Shown: piece by piece, positions 1 to 8,001 of the stretch
Layout: every line of letters starts with the position of its first letter
Numbering within the stretch: position 1 is the first letter of the stretch
Origin: Candidatus Nanopelagicales bacterium
Lineage (GTDB): Bacteria; Actinomycetota; Actinomycetes; S36-B12; CAIYMF01
Assembly (NCBI GenBank): GCA_017848795.1
Contig: JAFIHG010000029.1
Coordinates: 1 to 64,000 of the forward strand
DNA: 64,000 bases
Direction: 5' to 3'
Position numbers and translations under genes: made by a program
Notes under the pieces: generated by a model
What the model was told of the DNA's origin: nothing
The model's database searches: none
What the model saw: only the letters and a program-made list of their open reading frames with translations

Positions 1-101
1 ACCGTGCCAGCTTCGGCCACCTGAGCCACGCTCAGCGCCCGGGTCTTGTAGTAACACGACCCCCAGCCGCCGCCACGGCGTTTCCGCAGGTCACACGGCA
101 C
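1..101 (-). other. Unidentified open frame running off the window edge
   Basis: Reading leftward from a possible GTG at 101, the frame stays open to the window edge and encodes a basic stretch (RKRRGGGWGSCYYKTRALS). It overlaps the end of the truncated YoeB gene in another frame. It may be the start or an internal piece of an unrelated gene that replaced the toxin's C-terminus. I do not recognise it and give no function. Confidence 0.25.
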
Positions 102-231
102 ATCGAGGCGATCGTGTGCTCATGATCTTCGGAAGTCCGGCGAGAGCGTTGATGCGTTTCAGGACCCTGCGGTCCTGCGCCTGCCACCACAGGTAGTCGC
201 CCCAGGCGCTCTCGTCCCAGACGAGAAGCAC
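91..231 (-). pseudogene. Truncated YoeB-type toxin (Txe/YoeB family)
   Basis: The first 30 codons match the start of YoeB mRNA interferases: VLLVWDESAWGDYLWWQ, then a basic helix ending in LKRINAL. Family members are about 85 residues and carry their catalytic Glu, Arg, His and Tyr in the C-terminal half. Here the frame leaves the family after residue 30 and stops at residue 46, so the catalytic end is missing. The GTG start lies one base after the stop of the antitoxin gene, the usual antitoxin-toxin order. The product is very probably inactive. An assembly error near 150-180 is a less likely alternative, because the following bases fit no YoeB frame. Confidence 0.7.
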
Positions 232-232
232 G

Positions 233-490
233 TCAGTCGGTCTCGACCAGGTCGTGGGCGCGACCCCGGCCGGCTTCCAGCCGCTCCATCGAGTCGAGCA
301 GGCGGCGGGCATCGGCCGGCGACCGCATCAGGTAAGCCGTCTCCTTGATGGACTCATAGTCCTCTAGCGAGACAACGACAACGGGCTCGTGACCGGCGCG
401 GGTGATGACTACCTCTTCGCGGTCGTTGATCACACCATCGAGCATCTCGGCGTAGCGAGCGCGGGACTCTGTGTAGCTCACGGCTTTCAT
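233..490 (-). CDS. YefM/Phd-family antitoxin
   Basis: An 85-residue Phd/YefM antitoxin. The N-terminal part (MKAVSYTESRARYAEMLDGV, then REEVVITRAGHEPVVVVSLEDYESIKET) is the DNA-binding fold of this family. The C-terminal 30 residues are charged and would wrap the toxin. The start at 490 is set by an AGGAGG ribosome site seven bases upstream. Family members repress their own operon and neutralise the partner RNase. Here the partner downstream is truncated, so this antitoxin may be a leftover or may act on another YoeB. An imperfect inverted repeat (GAAC-5-GTTC) lies upstream of the start and could be its operator. Confidence 0.9.
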   Translation of the reverse strand: MKAVSYTESRARYAEMLDGVINDREEVVITRAGHEPVVVVSLEDYESIKETAYLMRSPADARRLLDSMERLEAGRGRAHDLVETD

Positions 491-596
491 CGCGCCTCCT
501 GTGCAGAGAACTGTACGTTCACGGCGGTGATCGCAAGCGCGTAGGGTGCGCACTCCGCGCCCCGAGAGAGGCGGTGTCATACCGGAGGCACCCGAG

Positions 597-1538
597 TCAG
601 AACGCATGCGCTACCAATTCGGCCAGCAGGGCGTGCTCGTCGACCACCAGCCCGCGGGCCCGGAACCAGGCGCAGACGTTGCTGCAGTCGCGCTGCAGGA
701 AGTCCATGCCGTTCGGATTGCCGACCAGGTCGACCGTCTGGGGCAGGTCGATGATCACCAACCGCTCGCCCTGCGCCAGGATGTTGTACGCCGACAGGTC
801 GCCGTGCACGAGTCCGCTCTGCACCATCGTCGCCAGCGCAACGGTGAGCTGATCGAAGTACGAGCGCAGCAGCTCGGGTGACGGGCGGGTTTGCGCGAGC
901 CGGGGAGCAGTCTGCGGTGAGCCGTCCCCCTGGCGTACGGAGATCCACTCCATGAGGATCTCCGTCCCGTCGATCTGCACCGGGTACGGGACCGGCAGCC
1001 CGAGCTGCCAAAGCCGCACCAGCGCCGCCCATTCCGAGACGGCCCACTCGCCGGCGGCGACCTGCCGCCCGTAGGCGCTCTTGCGCTTGAGAGCGCGGGC
1101 GTCACGGGAGCGTTGCACCGAGCGACCCTCGGTGTAGGACGCGGCGCGGTGGAAGGCGCGGTGTTCGGGCGAGCGATATCGCTTGGCGGCCATGACCACT
1201 CCGTTGTCAGGATCATGGGGGTCGGCACGCTCCACGAGGTGAACATCGGCTTCCTTGCCGGTCTTGAGGATGCCCAGCTCGGTGTCGACGGCGCCCTGCG
1301 ACGTCACCACCCAGTCCGGGCGCGGCTCGGGCCCGCGGCACAGCGGTTCGACGCTGAGCCAGGTCGACCAGCGCTGGCCGTCCGTGAGGTCGTCGTACGG
1401 GCGGAACTCGAAGGAGAACCGGTCGTCGACCTCACCTTCGGCATGCGGATCGGGTACGCGTCGTCCGGCTACGGCCGTGGCGCTGCCCGGAATCCTGGGC
1501 TCAGCTGGGTGCGCGTCGTACGCGGAATCGTGTGACAT
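597..1538 (-). CDS. RIO1-family serine/threonine protein kinase
   Basis: A 313-residue RIO-type kinase. Visible elements in order are the nucleotide loop LKTGKEADVHL (91-101), the phosphate-anchoring Lys in AAKRY (about 119), the catalytic loop VHGDLSAYNIL (Asp247, Asn252) and the metal-binding Asp264 in VIIDLPQ, the RIO counterpart of DFG. The first 45 residues are disordered and acidic. Archaeal and eukaryotic RIO kinases act in ribosome maturation; the substrate of the actinobacterial forms is not established, so a role in translation is inference. It stands alone. Upstream lies a 0.9-kb repeat-filled intergenic region, and the YefM antitoxin gene follows downstream. Confidence 0.9.
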   Translation of the reverse strand: MSHDSAYDAHPAEPRIPGSATAVAGRRVPDPHAEGEVDDRFSFEFRPYDDLTDGQRWSTWLSVEPLCRGPEPRPDWVVTSQGAVDTELGILKTGKEADVHLVERADPHDPDNGVVMAAKRYRSPEHRAFHRAASYTEGRSVQRSRDARALKRKSAYGRQVAAGEWAVSEWAALVRLWQLGLPVPYPVQIDGTEILMEWISVRQGDGSPQTAPRLAQTRPSPELLRSYFDQLTVALATMVQSGLVHGDLSAYNILAQGERLVIIDLPQTVDLVGNPNGMDFLQRDCSNVCAWFRARGLVVDEHALLAELVAHAF

Positions 1539-2437
1539 CGCCGGAGGTGCTCCGTGGGGTAGAAGAGGAGGAACGGTCTGCGGGCAGGCCGAAGGCAGTC
1601 GTGGTCACGGTCGCGCCTCCTCTCGTGGAGCACCGGGCAGTTCCGGCGCCGCAGCAATCGTGGCGACAACTCGCGCGAGATGACAACCGGGTTTGTCCGC
1701 GCGAACCTCGCTGCCGACCTTTCGCGGGTTCTGTCGAGCGAAGCCCTTCCGCGGACGTCGGCGTCGCCTGGCCCGGCCGCTCGGGCGGCCGGCCACGACC
1801 TCGCTTCCTTCCCGACCGAGGAGCAGGGTCCGACAACACCCTCCGACAAGACCCGAAGATCGACTGCCGTAGGAGAAGGTCTGCAGGCGGCTGGCTCCAA
1901 AAGAGCGGACGCAACCCGCCGCCGGTCGAGCGCAGTCGAGACCATGATCACCGAAGTGGTCTGCTCCGAAAGAGCGGACGCAACCATCCGCCGGTCGAGC
2001 GCAGTCGAGACCATGATCATCGATGTGGTCTCGACTACGCTCGACCACCGAGTACTCGCCCGGTCTTTCACGACTGCGCTCGACCAACGTGTGATTACGG
2101 CCCCCGTCTTTGAGCGGCCCACCGTCTCGGGGTCTGGTCGAAAGAGCGGACGCAACCCGCCGTCGGTCGAGCGTAGTCGAGACCATGATCATCGATGTGG
2201 TCTCGACTACGCTCGACCACCGAGTAGTCGCCCGGTCTTTCACGACTGCGCTCGACCTGGCCGCCGGGTCACCCCACCGTGTGGTTGCGGCCGCCTCGAC
2301 CATTGTGTAATTGGGCGCTGTTTCGAAGGACACCAATTGGTTCTCGCCTGTCGGTGTGCTCACCGACGCCAATGACCCGGAACCCGACCAGCACGTCGCA
2401 GCACGAGCAGAAGCAAGACTCAGTACTCGCCCCCGCT
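1539..2437. repeat. 0.9-kb gene-free region with palindromic repeat array (family P1)
   Basis: There is no credible gene between the RIO kinase start and the MerR stop. From about 1899 to 2258 a 45-50 base unit recurs: AAGAGCGGACGCAACC, then an arm GGTCGAGCGYAGTCGAGACC. Units start near 1899, 1969 and 2140. In the last two, the arm is followed by ATGATCATCGATGT and the opposite arm GGTCTCGACTACGCTCGACC, making 20-base inverted repeats. A degraded unit (CGGTCTTTCACGACTGCGCTCGACC) follows each. This is the look of a REP-like palindromic element. The same unit appears in reverse orientation near 6180-6360. Nothing was recognised in 1539-1898 or 2259-2437. Confidence 0.85.
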
Positions 2438-3232
2438 TCAGATACCAAGAGCCGGTTTGCGCTGGATCATCGTCCAGCCCGTCCAGCCGCGTTGGTCGAG
2501 CAGCTCGAGCAAGCGCGGTGCACAGGAGAAGGATTCGACGAACGCGGTGTCGAGCAGCTCGACGAGTTCCGGGCGGAACTCGTACGCGTCGAGCGGCGAC
2601 TCGGACCTCCCTGTCTCGCCGAACGTGGCCGCCTCCTCCTCGAGGAATGCGACGACCTGGTCGGCGACCTCGATCAGCCGGTGATCGTCCGGGCGCAACT
2701 CGACGACTTCAGCGAAGAGGTGGTACAGCCGTCGCCAGTTGGCACCCTCGATCTGCCGACGCTTGAGCGCCATGAGCGCCGGCACGTGGTCGGGAACCTG
2801 GGCGGCGATCACGATCCAGCTGTCCCGTTCCATCTCGATCACGCGATCGCGGAACCCCAGCTCTCGCAACCGGTCGAAGTAGGCGACCGCCGCCGGCGGC
2901 AGCGCGAGGTTGTCGCCGGTTGCGAGTCGTGCGATCCGGTCACGGTGCTCGCGCAGCTCGCGGATCTGGGCGCGCAGCCGGCGATCGATGTCCTCGACGG
3001 CGGCTGCGAACTGCTCCGGCCCAGCCACCAGGAGCTCGCGCACCTGTGACAGCGGGACGCCGGCCTCGGCCAAGGTGCGGATTCGGATCAACGTGACCAC
3101 GGCCTGGGCGCCGTAGCGCCGGTAGCCGCTGGAGTCCCGTTCCGGCTCTGGCAGCAGGCCCTTGGCGTGGTAGTGGCGGATCGCGCGTACCGTCACCCCG
3201 GCGTGCGCGGCGAGTTGACCGATGGTCAACAT
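2438..3232 (-). CDS. MerR-family transcriptional regulator
   Basis: A 264-residue MerR protein. Residues 1-70 are the winged helix (MLTIGQLAAHAGVTVRAIRHYHAKGLLPEPERDSSGYRRY split over helix-turn-helix and wing), followed by a dimerisation coiled coil at about 80-125 and a long C-terminal domain without cysteines, suggesting an organic ligand rather than a metal. Its ATG overlaps the stop of the ABC permease by one base (TGATG), so it is the last gene of a three-gene operon. A MerR-type promoter with a 7-3-7 dyad lies in front of the first gene, so it probably controls its own operon. The drug or ligand it senses cannot be read from sequence. Confidence 0.93.
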   Translation of the reverse strand: MLTIGQLAAHAGVTVRAIRHYHAKGLLPEPERDSSGYRRYGAQAVVTLIRIRTLAEAGVPLSQVRELLVAGPEQFAAAVEDIDRRLRAQIRELREHRDRIARLATGDNLALPPAAVAYFDRLRELGFRDRVIEMERDSWIVIAAQVPDHVPALMALKRRQIEGANWRRLYHLFAEVVELRPDDHRLIEVADQVVAFLEEEAATFGETGRSESPLDAYEFRPELVELLDTAFVESFSCAPRLLELLDQRGWTGWTMIQRKPALGI

Positions 3233-3993
3233 CACGCGCCGCGGCGGTGGTAGGTGGCCATGGCCGCTGCGTAGGCGACAAGTAGCAGGGCCAGGCACCA
3301 GGCGAGAGCTACCCACAGGTCGGTACCGGGCGGCTGGCCAGCAAGCAGGGCGCGAATGGCGTCCACGATCGGGGTCACCGGCTGGTACTCGGCGAAGACC
3401 CGGATCGGACCGGGCATCGTGTCGGTCGGCACGAACGCAGAACTGATGAACGGCAGGAAGATCAGCGGGTATGAGAATGCACCCGCCCCCTCGGCCGACG
3501 ATGCGCTCAGCCCGGCGATCACCGCGACCCATGTCAATGCCAAGGTGAACACGATCAGCATCCCGGCGACCGCCGCCCATGCCCCGATCCCGGCGGGAGA
3601 GCGGAAGTCGACCAGAACGGCGACCAGCACCACGACCACGAGCGCGAGCACGTTCGCGACGAGCGAGGTCAAGACGTGCGCCCACAGCGCGGCGGGCCGC
3701 GCGATCGGCAGCGACTGGAACCGTTCGAAGATGCCGCTGCTCCGGTCCACGAACAGCCGGACCGCGGTGTAAGACACGCCGGTGGCGACCGTGATCAGCA
3801 GGATGCCGGGCAGCAGGTAGTCCACATAGGACGCCGAGCGGGTCTGGATCGCGCCGCCGAACACGTAGACGAACAACAGCAGCATCGCGATCGGCATGAT
3901 CACGGTTGTGATGATCGTGTCGACGCTGCGCGTGACGTGGCGCAGCGAGCGGCCGGTGAGCGCGACCGTGTCGGGGAGCAGGTGTGTGCTCAT
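3232..3993 (-). CDS. ABC-2 type transporter permease (DrrB-like)
   Basis: A 253-residue membrane protein with six predicted hydrophobic segments, beginning with MSTHLLPDTVALTGRS and a first segment VIMPIAMLLLFVYVFGG. Layout, length and the conserved region near FLPFISSAFVPTDTMPGPIR match the ABC-2 permeases of the daunorubicin-resistance (DrrB) type. It would dimerise in the cytoplasmic membrane and pair with the ATPase encoded just upstream, whose last codons overlap its start (ATGA). The export substrate is unknown. The MerR regulator at the 3' end of the operon is consistent with inducible drug efflux. Confidence 0.92.
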   Translation of the reverse strand: MSTHLLPDTVALTGRSLRHVTRSVDTIITTVIMPIAMLLLFVYVFGGAIQTRSASYVDYLLPGILLITVATGVSYTAVRLFVDRSSGIFERFQSLPIARPAALWAHVLTSLVANVLALVVVVLVAVLVDFRSPAGIGAWAAVAGMLIVFTLALTWVAVIAGLSASSAEGAGAFSYPLIFLPFISSAFVPTDTMPGPIRVFAEYQPVTPIVDAIRALLAGQPPGTDLWVALAWCLALLLVAYAAAMATYHRRGA

Positions 3994-4766
3994 GGCGTTG
4001 TTCCTTCCTGGCTCGCTCCGAGCAGCGTGAAGTACACATCCTCGAGCGTGGGTTGCTTCTCGACGTACTCGACGGTGGCCGGTGGCAGTAGCGCCTTGAG
4101 TTCGGTCAAGGTGCCGTCCACGACGATCCGGCCCTGGTGCAGGATCGCGATCCGGTCGGCGAGCGCCTCGGCCTCTTCGAGGTACTGGGTGGTCAACAGC
4201 ACGCTCGTGCCGTGCCTGGCGAGCTCCTTGATGGTCGCCCAGACCTCGAGGCGCGCCTGCGGGTCCAGTCCGGTTGTCGGCTCGTCAAGGAAGATCACCG
4301 GCGGGTCGCCGATCAGGCTCATCGCGACGTCCAGCCGCCGGCGCATGCCGCCGGAGTACGTCGCTACGCGGCGTGTTGCCGCCTCGGCCAGCGAGAACTG
4401 CTCCAGCAGCCCGTCCGCGACCGCTCGGGGATCCGGCACGTGGCGCAAGCGGGCCATCAGGATCAGGTTCTCCCGACCGGTCAGGATCTCGTCCACGGCG
4501 GCGGACTGCCCCGTCAGGCTGATCGCGGCCCGAACCTTCGCCGGCTCGCTCCGGACGTCGTGACCGGCGACCCTCGCCGTGCCGCCGTCCGCGGTCAGCA
4601 GCGTGGACAAGATCTTCACCAGCGTGGTCTTGCCGGCCCCGTTCGAGCCGAGCAACGCCACCACCGCACCCCGCGCCACCGTCAGGTCGACGCCTTGCAG
4701 CACGGCCAGCTCGCCGTACGACTTGGTCAGCCCGTTCACCTGGATCGCGTGCATCATCGCTGTCAT
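3990..4766 (-). CDS. ABC transporter ATP-binding protein (DrrA-like)
   Basis: A 258-residue ATPase with Walker A GSNGAGKTT (40-48), signature YSGGMRRRLDVA (about 137-148), Walker B VIFLDEP (157-163) and a switch region ending in TTQYLEEAE. The C-terminal tail (PPATVEYVEKQPTLEDVYFTLLG) is typical of the DrrA branch. I chose the ATG at 4766 because the family homology starts there and because a MerR-type -10 box ends seven bases upstream, which predicts a transcript starting at or next to this ATG. It energises the permease that follows. A longer frame to 4868 exists but reads through the promoter. Confidence 0.93.
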   Translation of the reverse strand: MTAMMHAIQVNGLTKSYGELAVLQGVDLTVARGAVVALLGSNGAGKTTLVKILSTLLTADGGTARVAGHDVRSEPAKVRAAISLTGQSAAVDEILTGRENLILMARLRHVPDPRAVADGLLEQFSLAEAATRRVATYSGGMRRRLDVAMSLIGDPPVIFLDEPTTGLDPQARLEVWATIKELARHGTSVLLTTQYLEEAEALADRIAILHQGRIVVDGTLTELKALLPPATVEYVEKQPTLEDVYFTLLGASQEGTTP

Positions 4767-4772
4767 GGGCTC

Positions 4773-4804
4773 AGCATGAGACCCTGACGCAGGGTCAGGG
4801 TCAA
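4773..4804 (-). promoter_or_regulatory. MerR-type stretched promoter with 7-3-7 operator dyad
   Basis: On the minus strand a -35 TTGACC (4804-4799) and a -10 CATGCT (4778-4773) are 20 bp apart (19 bp if the -10 is read as TCATGC), the over-long spacing MerR proteins correct by twisting DNA. Between them lies a perfect inverted repeat GACCCTG-acg-CAGGGTC (4780-4796). The predicted start of transcription falls at or beside the ATG at 4766, so the mRNA would be leaderless. Confidence 0.85.
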
Positions 4805-4894
4805 GTCCCCCAGGCGATGGCCGCGCGCGACCCTGTGGTGGCGGACGAGCGTTGGATCCTTTGGGCATCTATGCGCGCCATCGCGCCGAGTGGC

Positions 4895-6005
4895 TCACTC
4901 GTCCTCGGCAGGTTGCCAGTGTGTCAGTGCACCTCGGGGGCGTGGGCCGAGAGTGAGCTCGGCGAAGCGCACGACCGCGTCGGTGACGGCGTGGAATCGG
5001 ATGGAGTGGAAGACATCGAAACTGTGCTGTGCCCAGGGAAGTTCGGCGTACACGACCGGCCGGTTCGAGGCTTCCCGGAGTCGACCGGCGAACGCCCGTG
5101 CCTGTTGGCACGGAACGAGCGTGTCGATGCTGCCATGGACGAGCAGGAACGGTGGGGCCTGCGGGCCGATGGCCTGCAGCGGTGATGACGGCTCCGGGCC
5201 GGCGCCCATGCTGCCGTAGTAGCCGTACAGACCGATCACTGCGGCGACGTCGCTGCCGGTCAGGGCGGCGGTCGTGGCCAGGTTCGCCCCGGCCGAGCCG
5301 CCGACCGCGAAGATCTCATCAGGATCACCGCCGTACGCATCCACGTGCTCGCGCACCCAGGCCAGGGCGTTCCGGGTATCGGCGAGCTGCTCCCCGTGCG
5401 CCCGGAACTGGCGCCGACCCACGCTGACGCACACCCAACCCTGGCCCGCCAACCGGTAGATCAACGCGCGGGAGCCGAGCGGCTTGCTGGCGAACCTGGC
5501 GGGGAATTACACCAGCACCGGCACCGGGCTGTCGTCGGCCCGGTCTCGGCGCGAGACATAGACGTCCAACCGATTCCCGCGCTGAGCAGGTCCGTACCGC
5601 AGGTTGCGGATCCGGCGCACATCGGGGCGCCACGAGATCAGCGGTAGCAGCAGGCGCCACCAGCTCGGCCGGGTGAAGCGGGCCCGAAGGGCCGTAGACG
5701 TCCTGCAACGCCTGCGACAATGCGGGTCGGGCCGAGCGCGCGCGTACCGCGAGCCGTACGAGCAGGCCGATGTCCACGACGGTGAGCGCGGCGACCAACC
5801 ACCACCACACCACGGGTCGGGGGTGGAGCAGGGTGCCGATCGTGCCCGCGATGACCCAGGCCACGCCGACGAACGGCACCTCGTTGATCCACCAGCCCAG
5901 CGCGAACTGCAGGTTGAACGGCGACGAGTGCCGGGGGATCGGTGGACGCGTCGCCATCACGGCGAACAAGCCCACGATGAGGACCGTGTTGAACGCGCTG
6001 CTCAC
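4895..6005 (-). pseudogene. Decayed alpha/beta-hydrolase with N-terminal membrane segments
   Basis: The start (GTG 6005 behind GAAGGAG) opens a reading frame with hydrophobic segments (NTVLIVGLFAVMA; LQFALGWWINEVPFVGVAW; WWWLVAALTVVDIGLLVRL). Near 5670-5690 the family-like reading moves to another frame (WWRLLLPLISWRPDVRRIRNL). That frame meets an in-frame TAA at 5509-5507, then continues to 4895 with the catalytic part: GGSAGANLA nucleophile elbow, HGSIDTLVP (Asp) and QHSFD (His). The oxyanion-hole HGG region and the stretch after VCVSV are also scrambled. One frameshift, one nonsense codon and a lost motif mean it is not a working enzyme. The intact ancestor would be a membrane-anchored esterase of about 370 residues. 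Confidence 0.8.
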
Positions 6006-6399
6006 ATCACTCTCCTTCGGCGCTCCTGGTGCCGCCCGTCGAGGCGGCCGCTGCTGCGGATGGATGTGCGGTGCGAGCGTGGACGCGCGCGAGGCGCGAC
6101 TCTGGAAGGTGGCCCGCAGACCGGCGATGACCGACCGGTGGGAGGGGCGATGCGGTATCGACCACCACGCTCGTAGTTCGACGGTACGCCTGCGCTCGAC
6201 CGACGGCGGGGTGCGTCCGCTGTTTCGGGCAGGCCTTGGTGCGGGAGGTCTCGACTTCGCTCGACCGACGGCTGGCTGTGTCCGCTCTTTCGAGCAGGTC
6301 TTGGTGCGGGGGTCGCGACTTCGCTCGACCAACGGCCTCCGGTCGACCAGCGAGGGTCGACCGGTCCCTTCCCGCTGCGCGGATGGGACACTGCCCTCC
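6006..6399. repeat. Intergenic P1-family repeat array, reverse orientation
   Basis: A 394-base gene-free stretch. Between about 6179 and 6340 a unit of about 65-70 bases recurs three times, the first and third diverged: CGCTCGACCGACGGC, GTCCGCTCTTTCG, GCAGGTCTTGGTGCGGG. Its core (GGTCTCGACTTCGCTCGACC plus GTCCGCTCTTTC) is the reverse complement of the units at 1899-2258. The two arrays therefore stand in opposite orientation around the MerR/ABC/hydrolase block. Nothing else was recognised here. Confidence 0.8.
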
Positions 6400-7874
6400 A
6401 TGTCGGAGTCGCGTCGCCTCGTCGACAAGCTGTGGTCGTACTGCAACGTGCTGCGCGACGACGGCGTCGGCGTCATCGAGTACACCGAGCAGCTGACCTA
6501 CCTGCTGTTCCTCAAGATGGCGCACGAGCGCGCCACCCGGACGCTGAACCCGCAGCGGATCGTCCCGGAGCAGTACTCGTGGCAGCGACTGCTCGACGCC
6601 GACGGCGTCGCGCTGGAGGCGACGTACACCGAGATCCTGCTCGGTCTCGGCCGGCGGTCCGGCACCCTCGGCACGATCTTCCGCAAGGCGCAGAACCGCA
6701 TCCAGGACCCGGCCAAGCTCAAGCAGCTGATCAGCGACCTGATCGACAAGGAGAACTGGTCGGCATCGGGCACGGACCTGAAGGGCGACGCGTACGAGCA
6801 ACTGCTCTCCAAGGGTGCGTCCGACAAGGGGTCGGGTGCCGGGCAGTACTTCACCCCGCGCGATCTGATCGCCGGCATCGTCGACGTCGTACGCCCCACC
6901 GTCGCCGACACGGTGGTCGACCCGGCCTGCGGCACGGGCGGGTTCCTGCTCGTCGCCCACGAGCACGCGTCCCGAGATGCGGCCTCCATGACGCCGGACG
7001 AGCGTGACCACCTGCGCGACGGCTTCGTCACCGGGTACGAGCTGGTCGACGGCACCGCCCGGCTCGCCGCGATGAACCTGCTGCTCCATGGGATCGGCAC
7101 GCCCGACGGTGACTCGATGATCGAGGTGAGGGATGCGCTGATCGCCGACCCCGGTGCGCGCTGGTCGGTCGTGCTGTCCAACCGCCGTTCGGGCGCAAGT
7201 CTTCGCTCACCATGGTGGGAGCTGACGGCCGGGAGGTGCGCGAGGACAGGGAGATCGAGCGGCAGGACTTCGTCGTGACGACCTCGAACAAGCAGCTCAA
7301 CTTCCTGCAGCACATCATGACGATCCTCGACGTGAACGGCCGCGCGGCCGTGGTGCTGCCCGACAACGTGCTGTTCGAGGGCGGGGCAGGCGAGACGCTG
7401 CGGCGCCGGCTGCTCGCCGACTTCGACCTGCACACGCTGCTGCGCCTGCCGACGGGGGTCTTCTACGCGCAGGGCGTGAAGGCCAACGTGCTGTTCTTCG
7501 ACAAGAAGCCGGCCGCCGAGCAGCCGTGGACCCAGCGGCTCTGGGTGTACGACCTGCGCACCAACCAGCACTTCACGCTCAAGCAGAACCCGCTGCGCCG
7601 CCGGCACCTCGACGACTTCGTCGCGGCGTACCTGCCGGGCAAGGCCCGCGACGAGCGGGTGGAATCCGACCGGTGGAAGTCCTTCGCTCATGACGAGCTC
7701 CTCGCGCGGGACAAGGTGAATCTCGACATCACCTGGCTGCGCGACGAGTCGCTGGAGGACCTCGACAACCTGCCCGCACCCGAGGTGATCGCTCGCGAGA
7801 TCGTCGAGGACCTCACCGCCGCCCTGGCCGAGTTCGAAGCTGTGGCTGCCGCGCTCGAGACCGGGAGGTCATAG
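6400..7874 (+). pseudogene. hsdM: Type I restriction-modification methyltransferase (HsdM), frameshifted
   Basis: Residues 1-150 are the HsdM N-terminal helical domain, then the N6-adenine methyltransferase domain with the SAM motif VVDPACGTGGFL. The catalytic NPPF motif is destroyed. The bases AACCGCCGTTCGGG at 7180-7193 lack one C relative to AACCCGCCGTTCGGG, so frame one reads SNRRSGASL and ends at 7278. The correct continuation (FGRKSSLTMVGADGREV) resumes in the next frame and runs to 7874, including LNFLQHIM and GRAAVVLPDNVLFEGG. About 490 residues would be intact without the deletion. No HsdS or HsdR gene is adjacent, so this is an orphan. A base-calling error is possible; true inactivation is favoured by the missing partners and decayed surroundings. 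Confidence 0.85.
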
Positions 7875-8001
7875 CGGGTAGGCCTCGAGCCCCGGCGTGC
7901 CGTACGCTGCGCCGCGTCGCCCGATCGGCTCTACTCCTGGGAACCGGAGGCGCCGACCGCACGTCAGACGGCCACGCTGGTAACCGATACGGGGAGAGAC
8001 C

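Noticed and set aside
1899-2258. A CRISPR array
   Set aside because: The units are few, irregularly spaced, internally palindromic and without unique equal-length spacers; no cas gene is present.
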